Positions 26,391-35,353 of a stretch of DNA of 64,000 nt are shown here, piece after piece. Source of the DNA: Mariniflexile maritimum (GTDB lineage Bacteria; Bacteroidota; Bacteroidia; Flavobacteriales; Flavobacteriaceae); contig NZ_WRPN01000002.1 of the NCBI RefSeq assembly GCF_009746565.1, forward strand, positions 496,001 through 560,000. Reading direction: 5' to 3'. A program made the position numbers and the translations under genes. The notes beneath the pieces were generated by a model that had not been told where the DNA came from, ran no database searches, and saw only the letters and a program-made list of their open reading frames with translations. Positions within the stretch are counted from its first letter, which is position 1; each line of letters begins with the position of its first letter.

Positions 26391-27458
26391 ATGGCTATAC
26401 AAGAATTAACAACCGATGCAATTGCACTATTAAAACAGTTAATAGAAACGCCTTCTTTTTCTTCGGAAGAAGACCAAACCGCATTGCATATTGAAGCTTG
26501 GTTGAAGCGCTATGATATAGATTATAAAAGAACAAAAAACAACGTTTGGGCAGTAAACAAACATTTCGATGCGAACAAACCCAACATGCTGCTAAACTCG
26601 CACCACGACACCGTAAAACCAAACTCGGCATATACCAAAGACCCGTTTAAAGCCATTATTGAAGACGGAAAATTATACGGTTTGGGCAGTAACGATGCGG
26701 GTGGTTGTTTGGTGTCGTTAATTGCCACATTTACCCATTTTTACAATCATAAAGATTTAAAATATAACTTGATTTTGGTCGCTTCCGCGGAAGAAGAAAG
26801 CAGCGGCCCAAATGGATTGAACAGTATGCTGAAAATCATCCCGAAGATTGATGTCGCCATTGTAGGCGAACCTACTTTGATGCATTTGGCGGTTGCCGAA
26901 AAAGGCTTGGTGGTTTTTGATGCCAAAGTGAAAGGAACGGCAAGTCATGCGGCCCACCCGAATGATGATAATCCTATTTATAAAGTTATTGAAACTTTAC
27001 AATGGTTTAAAGATTTGAAGTTTGAAAAAACATCGGAAGCTTTGGGCGATGTGAAACTAACCGTTACCCAAATAAACGCCGGAAAACAGCACAATGTAGT
27101 ACCTGCCGATGTGGAGTTGGTAATAGATGTACGTGTAAACGATAAATATACCAATGCTGAAATTGCTGATTTTTTACAAAAAAATGCGCCAGTTTCAAGC
27201 ATTACACCACGTAGTTTAAATTTGAATTCATCCTCAATTCCCGTTGAGCACCCGTTGGTACAAGCAGGAATCGCTTTAGGAAGAACCACCTATGGGTCGC
27301 CAACCCTTTCCGATCAAGCATGGTTATCCTGCAAGTCGTTAAAATTGGGGCCAGGGGATAGTCCGCGTTCACATTCCGCCGATGAATATATTTATTTGCA
27401 CGAAATTGAGGAGGGCATCAAAATATATGTTGAATTGTTGAATCGGGTAATTGTATAA
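26391..27458 (+). CDS. argE: M20-family N-acylornithine/N-acylcitrulline deacylase ArgE
   Basis: A 355-residue zinc peptidase-fold deacylase. Metal and catalytic residues sit in LLNSHHDTVKPN (His and Asp), LYGLGSNDAGGCL (second Asp), SAEEESSGPNG (Glu pair) and GEPT. The dimerisation domain lies in the middle (about 170-275). Because the transcarbamylase acts on an acylated substrate, ArgE here should release citrulline from N-acylcitrulline. It directly follows argB. Confidence 0.93.
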   Translation: MAIQELTTDAIALLKQLIETPSFSSEEDQTALHIEAWLKRYDIDYKRTKNNVWAVNKHFDANKPNMLLNSHHDTVKPNSAYTKDPFKAIIEDGKLYGLGSNDAGGCLVSLIATFTHFYNHKDLKYNLILVASAEEESSGPNGLNSMLKIIPKIDVAIVGEPTLMHLAVAEKGLVVFDAKVKGTASHAAHPNDDNPIYKVIETLQWFKDLKFEKTSEALGDVKLTVTQINAGKQHNVVPADVELVIDVRVNDKYTNAEIADFLQKNAPVSSITPRSLNLNSSSIPVEHPLVQAGIALGRTTYGSPTLSDQAWLSCKSLKLGPGDSPRSHSADEYIYLHEIEEGIKIYVELLNRVIV

Positions 27459-27460
27459 AT

Positions 27461-27620
27461 GTTTGTTGTTGAGTTGTTTGTCGTTGAGTCGATGTAATAA
27501 CTAAACAATTTAGGATAAAAAGAAATAAAATTTTTGAATAATCTAATTATATAAACGTTTGTTGTTTTGTTGTTTGTCGGTCGTATGGTCGCTCAACAAC
27601 TAAACAACAAACGACTAAAC
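27461..27620. repeat. Duplicated and inverted GTTTGTTGTT words (argE-argH spacer)
   Basis: The 170-base spacer holds two direct copies of GTTTGTTGTT...TTGTTTGTCG (from 27461 and 27558). An inverted form (CAACAACTAAACAACAAACG, 27594-27613) lies just upstream of argH and can pair with the second copy. It looks like local duplication of a low-complexity word; no coding potential was seen. Confidence 0.6.
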
Positions 27621-27628
27621 ATCAAGAA

Positions 27629-28903
27629 ATGAAACTCTGGGACAAAGGCATATCAATCGATAAAAAAATAGAACAATTTACCGTTGGCAACGATAGGGAA
27701 ATTGATGTTCATATAGCAAAATACGATGTTATTGCATCAAAAGCGCATGCTAAAATGCTTCAAAAAATTGGTATTCTTACTACCAACGAGTTGATTGAAT
27801 TATTAGGCGGTTTGAAAAAAATTGAAACGCAGATTGAAAATGGCACGTTTGTTATTGATGAACAATTTGAAGATGTACATTCTAAAATAGAATTTGAATT
27901 GACGAAGACTTTGGGCGAGGTTGGGAAAAAAATCCACACCGCACGTTCTAGAAACGACCAAGTTTTGGTGGCTTTACAGTTATACTACAAGGAAAATTTG
28001 GGTATTGTAAAAGAAAAAACCAAAACCCTTTTTGAAACCCTTTTAGAGTTGGCGGAAACACATAAGGATAAAGTATTGCCAGGATATACGCATTTGCAAG
28101 TAGCCATGCCATCATCATTTGGGTTGTGGTTTTCGGCCTATGCCGAGGTGTTAATTGACGATGTGTTTCTGTTAAACGCCGCTTTAAAAACGGTGGACCA
28201 AAATCCATTAGGTTCTGCGGCGGGATATGGCAGTTCGTTTCCAATAGATAGGGAGTTTACCACCAAGGAAATGGGTTTTTCCACCCTAAAATACAATGTG
28301 GTGGCGGCGCAAATGAGCAGAGGAAAAAGTGAGCGTACCATTGCCGCCAGTTTGGGCAGTTTGTGCAACACCATGAGCCGTTTTGCTATGGATGTGTGCT
28401 TGTATATGAGTCAGAATTTTGGGTTTATTTCCTTTCCAGATGAATTGACCACGGGCAGTAGCATCATGCCACATAAAAAAAATCCGGATGTATTCGAATT
28501 GATTCGTGGAAAATGCAACAAAATACAAGCACTTCAAACGGAAATGATTTTAATTACCAATAATTTACCGAGTGGTTACCATCGTGATTTTCAGTTGTTA
28601 AAAGAAAATATGATAGCTGCTTTTGAAGACGTTAAAGATATTTTAGATATTTTCAATTTCTCCATTAAACAAGCTATTGTGAAAGATGTTGATGTGCATA
28701 ACGACTTGTATAAATACCTGTTTACGGTTGATAATATAAATACCTTGGTTGTGGAGGGACAAAGTTTTAGAGAAGCCTATCAAAAAATTGGCGGACAGGT
28801 GCAAGATGGCACTTACAAACCAGATACTTCTAAAAAGCATACGCACGTTGGTAGCATCCATAATTTGTGTTTAGATAAGATTCGGGAAAAGTTTCCTGAT
28901 TAA
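27629..28903 (+). CDS. argH: Argininosuccinate lyase ArgH
   Basis: Splits argininosuccinate into arginine and fumarate. It has 424 residues. The superfamily signature GSSIMPHKKNPD (about residues 283-294) carries the catalytic Ser loop, with HSKIEFELTK, ARSRNDQV and GYTHLQVAMP as the other conserved blocks. Last gene of the arginine operon; the ECF sigma gene starts 43 bases later and no clear terminator separates them. Confidence 0.96.
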   Translation: MKLWDKGISIDKKIEQFTVGNDREIDVHIAKYDVIASKAHAKMLQKIGILTTNELIELLGGLKKIETQIENGTFVIDEQFEDVHSKIEFELTKTLGEVGKKIHTARSRNDQVLVALQLYYKENLGIVKEKTKTLFETLLELAETHKDKVLPGYTHLQVAMPSSFGLWFSAYAEVLIDDVFLLNAALKTVDQNPLGSAAGYGSSFPIDREFTTKEMGFSTLKYNVVAAQMSRGKSERTIAASLGSLCNTMSRFAMDVCLYMSQNFGFISFPDELTTGSSIMPHKKNPDVFELIRGKCNKIQALQTEMILITNNLPSGYHRDFQLLKENMIAAFEDVKDILDIFNFSIKQAIVKDVDVHNDLYKYLFTVDNINTLVVEGQSFREAYQKIGGQVQDGTYKPDTSKKHTHVGSIHNLCLDKIREKFPD

Positions 28904-28946
28904 ATAGCGTTTTTATTTATTATCTTCACGCATATATAACCTATTC

Positions 28947-29477
28947 ATGCAGTTAGAAATTCTTATAGAAAAATTTAAGCAGAAAGACGAAAAAGCTTTC
29001 GAATCATTATACAATATGTATCGTGAAAGTATGCAAGGGGTTATCTATAATATTGTAAGAGATAGCGATATAGCCGAAGAAGTAATGCAGGATGTTTTTA
29101 TTAAAGCATGGCATAATTCTCAATCTTATTCTGCGGAAAAAGGACGTTTTTTTACTTGGATTTTAAATATATCAAGAAATTCAGCAATTGATAAAATACG
29201 CTCAAAATCTTTCAAAAATTCAAAACAAAACCTTAATTCCGATTTTTTCGTAGATATACTTGAAAGCAATGATAGTTTAGATAATTCGACCGATGCGATA
29301 GGCGTTTCAAAATTTGTTAGCAAGCTTGCTAAAAAATGTGTTGAAGTTATTGAACTCCTTTATTTTAAGGGTTACACGCAAGCGGAAGCATCTGAAGCAC
29401 TGGATATGCCCATTGGGACTATCAAAACCAGGAACAGAAATTGCATTCAAGAATTAAGAAATATAGTGTTAAATTAA
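28947..29477 (+). CDS. ECF-type RNA polymerase sigma factor
   Basis: A 176-residue sigma-70 family protein with region 2 (about 20-85: YNMYRESMQGVIYNIVRDSD, EVMQDVFIKAW, FTWILNISRNSAIDKIRS) and region 4 (about 120-172: VEVIELLYFKGYTQAEASEAL, then MPIGTIKTRNR). It lies one base before the anti-sigma gene, so the two are translationally linked. It resembles SigK-type ECF factors paired with RskA-like anti-sigma factors. Its targets are unknown; the convergent DUF4331-TPR-TonB operon is a candidate. Confidence 0.92.
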   Translation: MQLEILIEKFKQKDEKAFESLYNMYRESMQGVIYNIVRDSDIAEEVMQDVFIKAWHNSQSYSAEKGRFFTWILNISRNSAIDKIRSKSFKNSKQNLNSDFFVDILESNDSLDNSTDAIGVSKFVSKLAKKCVEVIELLYFKGYTQAEASEALDMPIGTIKTRNRNCIQELRNIVLN

Positions 29478-29478
29478 A

Positions 29479-30285
29479 ATGGATATTAAAGCTTACATAG
29501 AATCTGGAATTTTAGAGCTATACGTAGCTGGCGTACTTTCTGAAAAAGAAAATAAGGAAGTGTACGCTTTAATGCTTCAACACCCTGAAATACTAAAAGA
29601 AGTTTTAGATATTGAGGCTGCCATTATTAAACTAACAGCAGCTACTTCGCAAAAAACTACTAAAAACACATTTGAAGCCATAAAACAAAATTTAGGCTTT
29701 AACAACACTAATGGAACCAAAGTTATATCCATAGTTAAGCCTAAATACAACTGGATAACTTATACAGGATGGGCAGCATCTATTGTTTTAGCGGTAGGTT
29801 TATTTTGGACTTCGCAACAAAACAACCAATTAAAATCTGATATTCAGATTTCTGAAACACAACAATCGCTTTTAGAAACCCAAATAGCCAATTCTAAAAA
29901 CAGTTTAGAAGAAGCCAATACCCTCATAACCGTATTGCGTGATGATAAAATTACAAAAGTGCCATTGGCAGGACAAGGAAATTTTGCTGATGCGTATGCC
30001 AAAGTATATTGGGATAAAAACACGAAAAGAATATTTTTAGATGCACAAGGCTTACCAGAGCCGCCAAAAGGTAAAGTGTACCAAGTTTGGTCGTTAACCT
30101 TAAATCCGCTTACGCCAACAAGCTTAGGCACTATTGACAATTTTACAACAGATGCCAACAAGATTTTCGAAATAGAAAATGCCAACGAAAGTGAAGCGTT
30201 CGGGATTACTTTAGAACCAGCAGGAGGTAGCGCAACGCCAACCATGGAACAATTATATACTTTGGGTGTGGTGGCGTCTTCTTAA
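29479..30285 (+). CDS. RskA-like transmembrane anti-sigma factor
   Basis: A 268-residue membrane anti-sigma factor. The N-terminal cytoplasmic zone (about 1-90; ILELYVAGVLSEKENKEVYA) should bind the sigma factor. One transmembrane helix lies at about 93-110 (YTGWAASIVLAVGLFWTS), then a coiled coil (about 113-155). The periplasmic RskA-type domain follows (PPKGKVYQVWSLTLNPLTPTSLG and FGITLEPAGGSATPTMEQL). The signal that releases the sigma factor is not readable. It is co-transcribed with the sigma gene and followed by the CIA30 gene. Confidence 0.9.
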   Translation: MDIKAYIESGILELYVAGVLSEKENKEVYALMLQHPEILKEVLDIEAAIIKLTAATSQKTTKNTFEAIKQNLGFNNTNGTKVISIVKPKYNWITYTGWAASIVLAVGLFWTSQQNNQLKSDIQISETQQSLLETQIANSKNSLEEANTLITVLRDDKITKVPLAGQGNFADAYAKVYWDKNTKRIFLDAQGLPEPPKGKVYQVWSLTLNPLTPTSLGTIDNFTTDANKIFEIENANESEAFGITLEPAGGSATPTMEQLYTLGVVASS

Positions 30286-30338
30286 TTGATTAGCTGTTTC
30301 ATTCTTAATTTTAGACTATTATTTACTTTTAGCAACCC

Positions 30339-30821
30339 ATGATTTTATTCAAGTTTAAACACAACAGCAACATTTCTGATTGGAAAATTGTTGACGATGT
30401 TGTAATGGGTGGATGCTCGAGTGGGAATTTTGGTTTGAATGAGGCTGGGAATGGTATTTTTTCTGGGGTAGTTTCTTTAGATAACAATGGTGGTTTTTCA
30501 ATGGTGCAATATTATTTTGGCACAAAAAGCGTTGCGATATTCAGTAAGGTGTGTATTCGATTGAAAGGCGATGGTAAAACATATCAGTTTAGAATTAAAG
30601 CGAATAAAGACGATAAACATTCTTATATAGCGCTTATTAATACGAGCAACGACTGGGAAACTTTAGAAATACCTTTCAATACGATGTATCCTGCTTTTAG
30701 AGGAAAACCATTGAACCTGCAAAATTATCATGGTTTAAAAATGGAAGCTATTGCTTTTTTAATTGGCAATAAAATAGATGAATATTTTAAGTTAGAAATT
30801 GATAGTATAGAACTTAAATAA
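30339..30821 (+). CDS. CIA30-family protein
   Basis: A 160-residue protein of the complex I intermediate-associated protein 30 family, a jelly-roll galactose-binding-like fold. Recognisable segments are WKIVDDVVMGGCSSGNFG, FSGVVSLDNNGGFSMVQYYF and KGDGKTYQFRIK. There is no signal peptide, so it is cytoplasmic. Its role in bacteria is unknown. It sits 53 bases after the anti-sigma gene and probably belongs to that operon. Confidence 0.88.
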   Translation: MILFKFKHNSNISDWKIVDDVVMGGCSSGNFGLNEAGNGIFSGVVSLDNNGGFSMVQYYFGTKSVAIFSKVCIRLKGDGKTYQFRIKANKDDKHSYIALINTSNDWETLEIPFNTMYPAFRGKPLNLQNYHGLKMEAIAFLIGNKIDEYFKLEIDSIELK

Positions 30822-30839
30822 GATTTAGGTCATCCTTTT

Positions 30840-30989
30840 TTGCGTTAGTGGTTGAAGCGGCATCCTTTTGGTTTTCTTGGTGACTGGCATAATTTTGATT
30901 TATACATTTATATTAAAATGTAGATGACCTGAGTTGGTAATGTAAAACCAAAAGATACAGCGTAAAACACGACCCTTGTGGTAACGCCC
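30840..30989 (+). repeat. Structured intergenic element, copy A (Flavo-1-like?)
   Basis: Long imperfect inverted repeat between convergent genes. The left arm TGCGTTAGTGGTTG...GCGGCATCCTTTTGGTTTT (30841-30875) faces the right arm AAAACCAAAAGATACAGCG then AAACACGACCC and GTGGTAACGCCC (30944-30989). The outer parts (GCGTTA with TAACGC) and inner parts (CCTTTTGGTTTT with AAAACCAAAA) pair. Its right arm is shared with copy B at 36776-36913. It may be the Flavo-1 RNA motif or a relative, but I cannot confirm. The rest of the 304-base gap shows no gene. Confidence 0.55.
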
Positions 30990-31125
30990 AAATAAAATTT
31001 ATTAAAAAAACACCCAACTATATTGCTATAATCGGGCAGCTTCACTAACAAAAAAACCAAAAACCAAAAACTTGATTTTTAAAAATAATTTCCCTTTTTT
31101 CAAATGTTAGTTTTTTTATTGGGTA

Positions 31126-33360
31126 TTAAAATCTGTAAGAAATAGTTCCTTTTATAAAGAAAGGGGTTCCTGGGGTAAAATGAATTTCTTCAACGGGTTG
31201 TGCTTCATTTTGTAATCTAGATTCGGTTGCAAATTGTGTTTCGTTCCATTCGGTGTTAAATAGATTCTCGATTACGATTCCTAATGTTATGTCTTTAAAA
31301 TTGTAATTAGCATTAAAATCGGTCACGAAATAGCCTTTTGCAACAATGCTATTGCCTTCGTTTGCGGGTCTATCATCCAAATACCTATAGCGGATACCTC
31401 CAGAAAAACCGTATAAATTATTTATGGAAAGTCCGCCTGCCATCGTAAAATCGGGTGCCAGTGGAATGTAGTTTTGTCCATCAGGATCTTCGGTGCTTCT
31501 AGCATGTGTTATAGTGGCATCGGTATCAAAATACAACCAATCCGTTAATTGGTAGCGCAATCCTAAATCCAGACCATAACGTTCTGTTTTTCCGCTAGGT
31601 TCAACAATGCCTGCATCGCCCACATAAACAAACTCTTGTTCTAAAAATAAATACCATAATGCGGCATTGACCAAAGCTTTAGTGGCTGGTTTCCAAATAG
31701 TTCCTAAATCTAAACCATACGAGCGTGGTAAAATATCTTTACCCAATTGGCTAACCACCACACGCGTATCGTTGGAATGGAAGCCTAAACCCGACTTTAA
31801 ATACAATTGTAAATTTGATTGTGCATCATAGTAAAAATTAAGTTTTGGACTTAATATGGTTTTTGTTTCAGACTGTGAAGCGTAAGTAGGTTGTAATTTG
31901 TCATTGTATAAAAAGTTGAAATAATCTAAACGTAACCCTGGAGCAATTTTCAATTTTCCAAAATCAAATTCGGCATTTGTAAAGGCGCTCAAATTGGTTT
32001 GATTTAAATCGCCTAATTGTACGTTTTGTAAAATGGCACTTCTGTTCAAGGTTTTTGAAAGCTCAATATCATTTACAATATTGTGTCTTAAACCAATGCC
32101 TGAGGTAGTTGTTACCTGCGTATTTCCTAAATCAATTTCTTTGGAAATGGCGGTATTAAAACCTAATATTTGACGGTCTTCCTTTTGTTTTATTTGGTCG
32201 CCATTTATGGGGTCTTCTAAGAAAAATGTAAAATTTGAAAACAATTCGAACCCATAATGCGAATAGAAAGCATTGGTTTTCAATGTTGAATTATCTGAAA
32301 TATGTTTCTGCAATTCCACGTTAAAATTAGTTCGTTCCGTAGTACCGCCTTCAGTATCGTCAATAGCACCAAAACGGGTAATGTTTCCGTTATCAATTTC
32401 ACGTTGTGGTATTTGTCCTGAAGCATCCCAACGACTGGTAAAATGGGATAGGGTTAAAGACACTTTGTCGTTATTAGGTGAGAAAGCCACATATTTTCCA
32501 AATAAATTAAGGCGGTTGAAATTTTGGGGCGAATTAAAAGGACCGTCGTTTGCTAAATATTCGGTACTAATATAGGCGTTTTGGTTTTTTATGTTTTCCA
32601 TTAAATTGAACATGCCCAACATTCGTAAGGAGTTGAATTTACCAACTGATAGCGCTATTGAATTTTCTTTTAAATAATCTTTAGTTGAAAAATCGACATA
32701 ACCCGCCGTATTAAAATCCCCATGATTTGCATAATATGCGCCCTTGCCAAAATCTATTTTATTTACCGTTTCTGGGATTATAAAATGCAAATCGCTATAA
32801 CCTTGTCCGTGCGCATGTGATACCATGTTAATTGGCATGCCATCTACCGAAAGGGCGACATCGGTACCATGATCTATGTCAAACCCTCTTAAAAATAGTT
32901 GTTCCGCTTTGCCACCACCGGCATGCTGACCTATAAATAAACCGGGTACTTTTCTTAAAATTTCTTGAGAAGAATTAACAGGATTTGTTTTGATGTCCAA
33001 TCGACTCATGGTGCTAACCGGATTTAAGGTTTCGGTAATAATCAATTCGTTTAATTGAAATGATTTTTCTGCTAAAGTGATAATCAAATTCGTGTTGAAA
33101 TTTGATGCGTTTAAGATGATATTCTTATTCTGAAACCCTAAAAGCCTCACCTTTAAGGAGTCGCCAACCTTACTATTATCTAAAATAAAAACGCCATTTT
33201 CAGATGAATGTGTATGACTTTTTGAATTTAGGTTATATATGTAAGCAGACTCTAGAGGTTGGTTACTCTCGTTAACCACAATGCCTTTTGTTTGTTGAGA
33301 ATACAGCGTATTTACAACGCATAGAGTACATAGAAAAGCTACAGATCTTAATGTTTTCAT
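31126..33360 (-). CDS. TonB-dependent outer-membrane receptor
   Basis: A 744-residue outer-membrane receptor. It has a signal peptide (LRSVAFLCTLCVVNTLYS), a CarboxypepD_reg-like domain (about 25-100, GIVVNESNQPLESAYIYNL), a plug domain (about 110-220; EILRKVPGLFIGQHAGGGKA, RGFDIDHGTDVALSVDG, HAHGQGYSDLHFIIPE) and a 22-strand-type barrel ending in GTISYRF with a terminal Phe. It lies last in a minus-strand operon, 14 bases after the TPR gene. No SusD partner is present, so it more likely imports a small ligand such as a metal chelate than glycans. The ligand is unknown. Confidence 0.92.
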   Translation of the reverse strand: MKTLRSVAFLCTLCVVNTLYSQQTKGIVVNESNQPLESAYIYNLNSKSHTHSSENGVFILDNSKVGDSLKVRLLGFQNKNIILNASNFNTNLIITLAEKSFQLNELIITETLNPVSTMSRLDIKTNPVNSSQEILRKVPGLFIGQHAGGGKAEQLFLRGFDIDHGTDVALSVDGMPINMVSHAHGQGYSDLHFIIPETVNKIDFGKGAYYANHGDFNTAGYVDFSTKDYLKENSIALSVGKFNSLRMLGMFNLMENIKNQNAYISTEYLANDGPFNSPQNFNRLNLFGKYVAFSPNNDKVSLTLSHFTSRWDASGQIPQREIDNGNITRFGAIDDTEGGTTERTNFNVELQKHISDNSTLKTNAFYSHYGFELFSNFTFFLEDPINGDQIKQKEDRQILGFNTAISKEIDLGNTQVTTTSGIGLRHNIVNDIELSKTLNRSAILQNVQLGDLNQTNLSAFTNAEFDFGKLKIAPGLRLDYFNFLYNDKLQPTYASQSETKTILSPKLNFYYDAQSNLQLYLKSGLGFHSNDTRVVVSQLGKDILPRSYGLDLGTIWKPATKALVNAALWYLFLEQEFVYVGDAGIVEPSGKTERYGLDLGLRYQLTDWLYFDTDATITHARSTEDPDGQNYIPLAPDFTMAGGLSINNLYGFSGGIRYRYLDDRPANEGNSIVAKGYFVTDFNANYNFKDITLGIVIENLFNTEWNETQFATESRLQNEAQPVEEIHFTPGTPFFIKGTISYRF

Positions 33361-33374
33361 ATCAAGGTTTAAAG

Positions 33375-34664
33375 TTAAATAGCATTGATTTTTTGAGCCA
33401 TTAATGGTCCAAGTTCAAAAGCGCTTTCTATTAATTCTTTTTTCAAATTTTTAACTTCACTTATTTTACCACTTGCTTTATAAATTTCAGCTAAATGATA
33501 CAAAGTATGTGGCTCAAAAGTTTTACCGGTAACATGCTGTTCCATAATTTGTAATGCTTCTTTTGTGTTGCCTTTTTTATAGTAAGTCCACGCTAGTAAA
33601 TCATAAGATTGGGGTGTTGGTCTGTTCATTACTTCGGTTTTTGCAATTTCAAGAGCGGTATTTAATTTTTCAGAATTATCAGCAAATAACAACACATTGT
33701 ATTTGTTGTACATATCGCCATAAAGGGTGTTTTCAACCGCTATTTTATATTGATTTATTTGTTGTTTTTGCATGACCAAATCGCCTTTAAACTCGGCTAT
33801 TTCAGCTTTTAATAAATAATAATCGGGCGAATTATGCGTTTTTGAAACCGTGTTTAAGATGCGTAACGCTTCATTAGGGTTTTTTTCATATGAATAAACA
33901 ATCCAAGCAATTCCTTTTTTTGAATAAGCATCATTTGGGTTTAATTTCAAGGCTTTTAAAAAGTGATTGTACGACGCTTCAATATTTCCGTGGTGTCCAT
34001 AAAAATCAGCTAAATTGGTATAGATCCAAATTTTAGCTTCTGGCATATTGGCAAACTCTGCATTTTCTTTGGCTTTTTCCAGATAACGTATGGCAGCATC
34101 CAAATTACCACGATGGTCGCTCCATTTTGCAACGCGTATTAAGTAATCAAAATCCCGATCGTCGCTAAATTTATCTAAATAGGCTTTCGCTAATTCGTAA
34201 TTTCCCAATTCCAAATGCACGTCGAAAAGCATTTTTTGAGTGCCTTCCAAATTATTTCCTATTGCTTCAGCTTTCTTTAATAATTCTAAAGACTCTTTAA
34301 ATTTATGTTGCGAAATATAATTGGCAGCAAGTCCTTTTAAATAGGAGCTATTCGTGTTTCGAGTTTTTTCATTTAGTTCTAAATAGTTGGTTTCAGCATT
34401 TTTTAAATATTCAATATTTCCAGTTATAGAAAATAAACTGTTATTGGCTGAAGCTATTTTTGCTAAATATGGAAATTGAGTGGGTTGGTTTTTAAGTTTT
34501 TGTTTCCAAAATCCCAATTCGGTCTTTGCTTTTTCAATCGATGTGTTTTCTGTTACATCTAGATAAACATTATACTGTTTACTATCTGTTATCTTTTTTG
34601 AAGATGTTGTACAACTAGCTATAAATATTAGTGTGCAATACATCATAATATATCGTAAGTTCAT
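33375..34664 (-). CDS. TPR-repeat lipoprotein
   Basis: A 429-residue protein with a lipoprotein signal (YIMMYCTLIFIASCTT; lipobox Cys about residue 18) and several tetratricopeptide repeats over about 75-425 (for example ASYNHFLKALKLNPNDAYSK and DAAIRYLEKAKENAE). It is probably anchored in the periplasm or outer membrane and serves as a scaffold. It lies between the DUF4331 genes and the TonB receptor in one operon, so it likely acts with them. Confidence 0.87.
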   Translation of the reverse strand: MNLRYIMMYCTLIFIASCTTSSKKITDSKQYNVYLDVTENTSIEKAKTELGFWKQKLKNQPTQFPYLAKIASANNSLFSITGNIEYLKNAETNYLELNEKTRNTNSSYLKGLAANYISQHKFKESLELLKKAEAIGNNLEGTQKMLFDVHLELGNYELAKAYLDKFSDDRDFDYLIRVAKWSDHRGNLDAAIRYLEKAKENAEFANMPEAKIWIYTNLADFYGHHGNIEASYNHFLKALKLNPNDAYSKKGIAWIVYSYEKNPNEALRILNTVSKTHNSPDYYLLKAEIAEFKGDLVMQKQQINQYKIAVENTLYGDMYNKYNVLLFADNSEKLNTALEIAKTEVMNRPTPQSYDLLAWTYYKKGNTKEALQIMEQHVTGKTFEPHTLYHLAEIYKASGKISEVKNLKKELIESAFELGPLMAQKINAI

Positions 34665-34707
34665 TGTTTTGTTTTTTTGTTAGTTAATTATTTTTTGTTT
34701 AAATAAA

Positions 34708-34744
34708 CCTCAGAAACACATGTGAGACACACCTGTTTCTGAGG
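34708..34744 (-). terminator. 11-bp hairpin between DUF4331 and TPR genes
   Basis: CCTCAGAAACA (34708-34718) and TGTTTCTGAGG (34734-34744) form a perfect 11-bp stem around a 15-base loop. In the direction of the minus-strand operon it is followed by TTTATTT. It could be a partial terminator or an RNA-stabilising hairpin that sets DUF4331 expression higher than that of the TPR and receptor genes. Confidence 0.6.
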
Positions 34745-34756
34745 GTGTTGAGTATT

Positions 34757-35326
34757 CTACCAAGGAGAAGCTAAATAAGGAAATGAGGGCAAAAAAGGCT
34801 TGTCGTTTGCATTTACATTATCATTTGATAACGTCGGGTTTTCAGACATGGTCAATCCGGTTTCACCACCAAAAATCAGTATCAATTCAACAGTGATGAC
34901 ATCATCGGCTAAATTTCTACCCGTTAAAACATTGGTGCCATCATAAAATGTAGTAGGTTTATCTAATGCGACAGTTAAAACATCGGTAGCCAATAAACCT
35001 GTAAAAGCCGCAGCATCTAAACCTAGTGCATTTTTATCGCCCGGGTTGGCATACGCAGGACTCAAGGCTTTTAAATTAGTTTGAAACATGCTTTGAAAAG
35101 CGGCGCCTTGTGCAGACGGTATGGTTACATTAAACATATCTTTACTGGCAGCCGATACAAATACGGTATTTATCGCTGGACGACCCATTTGGTCTTCTTG
35201 TGAATAGGTTCCAGAAAAATCTGGTGCGTTATTCATATTGTCGTCGTCGTCATTTGAACAGTTAAATGCAAATAATGAAACTGCTACGGCAACTGTTAAA
35301 ACTTTTATTTTGTGTATATTTTTCAT
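34757..35326 (-). CDS. DUF4331 C-terminal-half lipoprotein
   Basis: A 189-residue protein with a lipoprotein signal (VLTVAVAVSLFAFNCSND; lipobox Cys) followed by an Asp/Asn-rich linker and the sequence typical of the second half of DUF4331 proteins: QMGRPAINTVFVSAASKDMFN, GRNLADDVITVELILIFGG, and the ending NDNVNANDKPFLPSFPYLASPW. The first half is encoded by the upstream gene, 27 bases away. Together they equal one normal DUF4331 protein, but each half has its own export signal. Function of the family is unknown. Confidence 0.87.
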   Translation of the reverse strand: MKNIHKIKVLTVAVAVSLFAFNCSNDDDDNMNNAPDFSGTYSQEDQMGRPAINTVFVSAASKDMFNVTIPSAQGAAFQSMFQTNLKALSPAYANPGDKNALGLDAAAFTGLLATDVLTVALDKPTTFYDGTNVLTGRNLADDVITVELILIFGGETGLTMSENPTLSNDNVNANDKPFLPSFPYLASPW

Positions 35327-35353
35327 GATTATAATTTTAAAAAAGGTTAATTG

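Noticed and set aside
28904-28946. Terminator between argH and the sigma gene
   Set aside because: The 43 bases contain a T-rich stretch but no stable stem.
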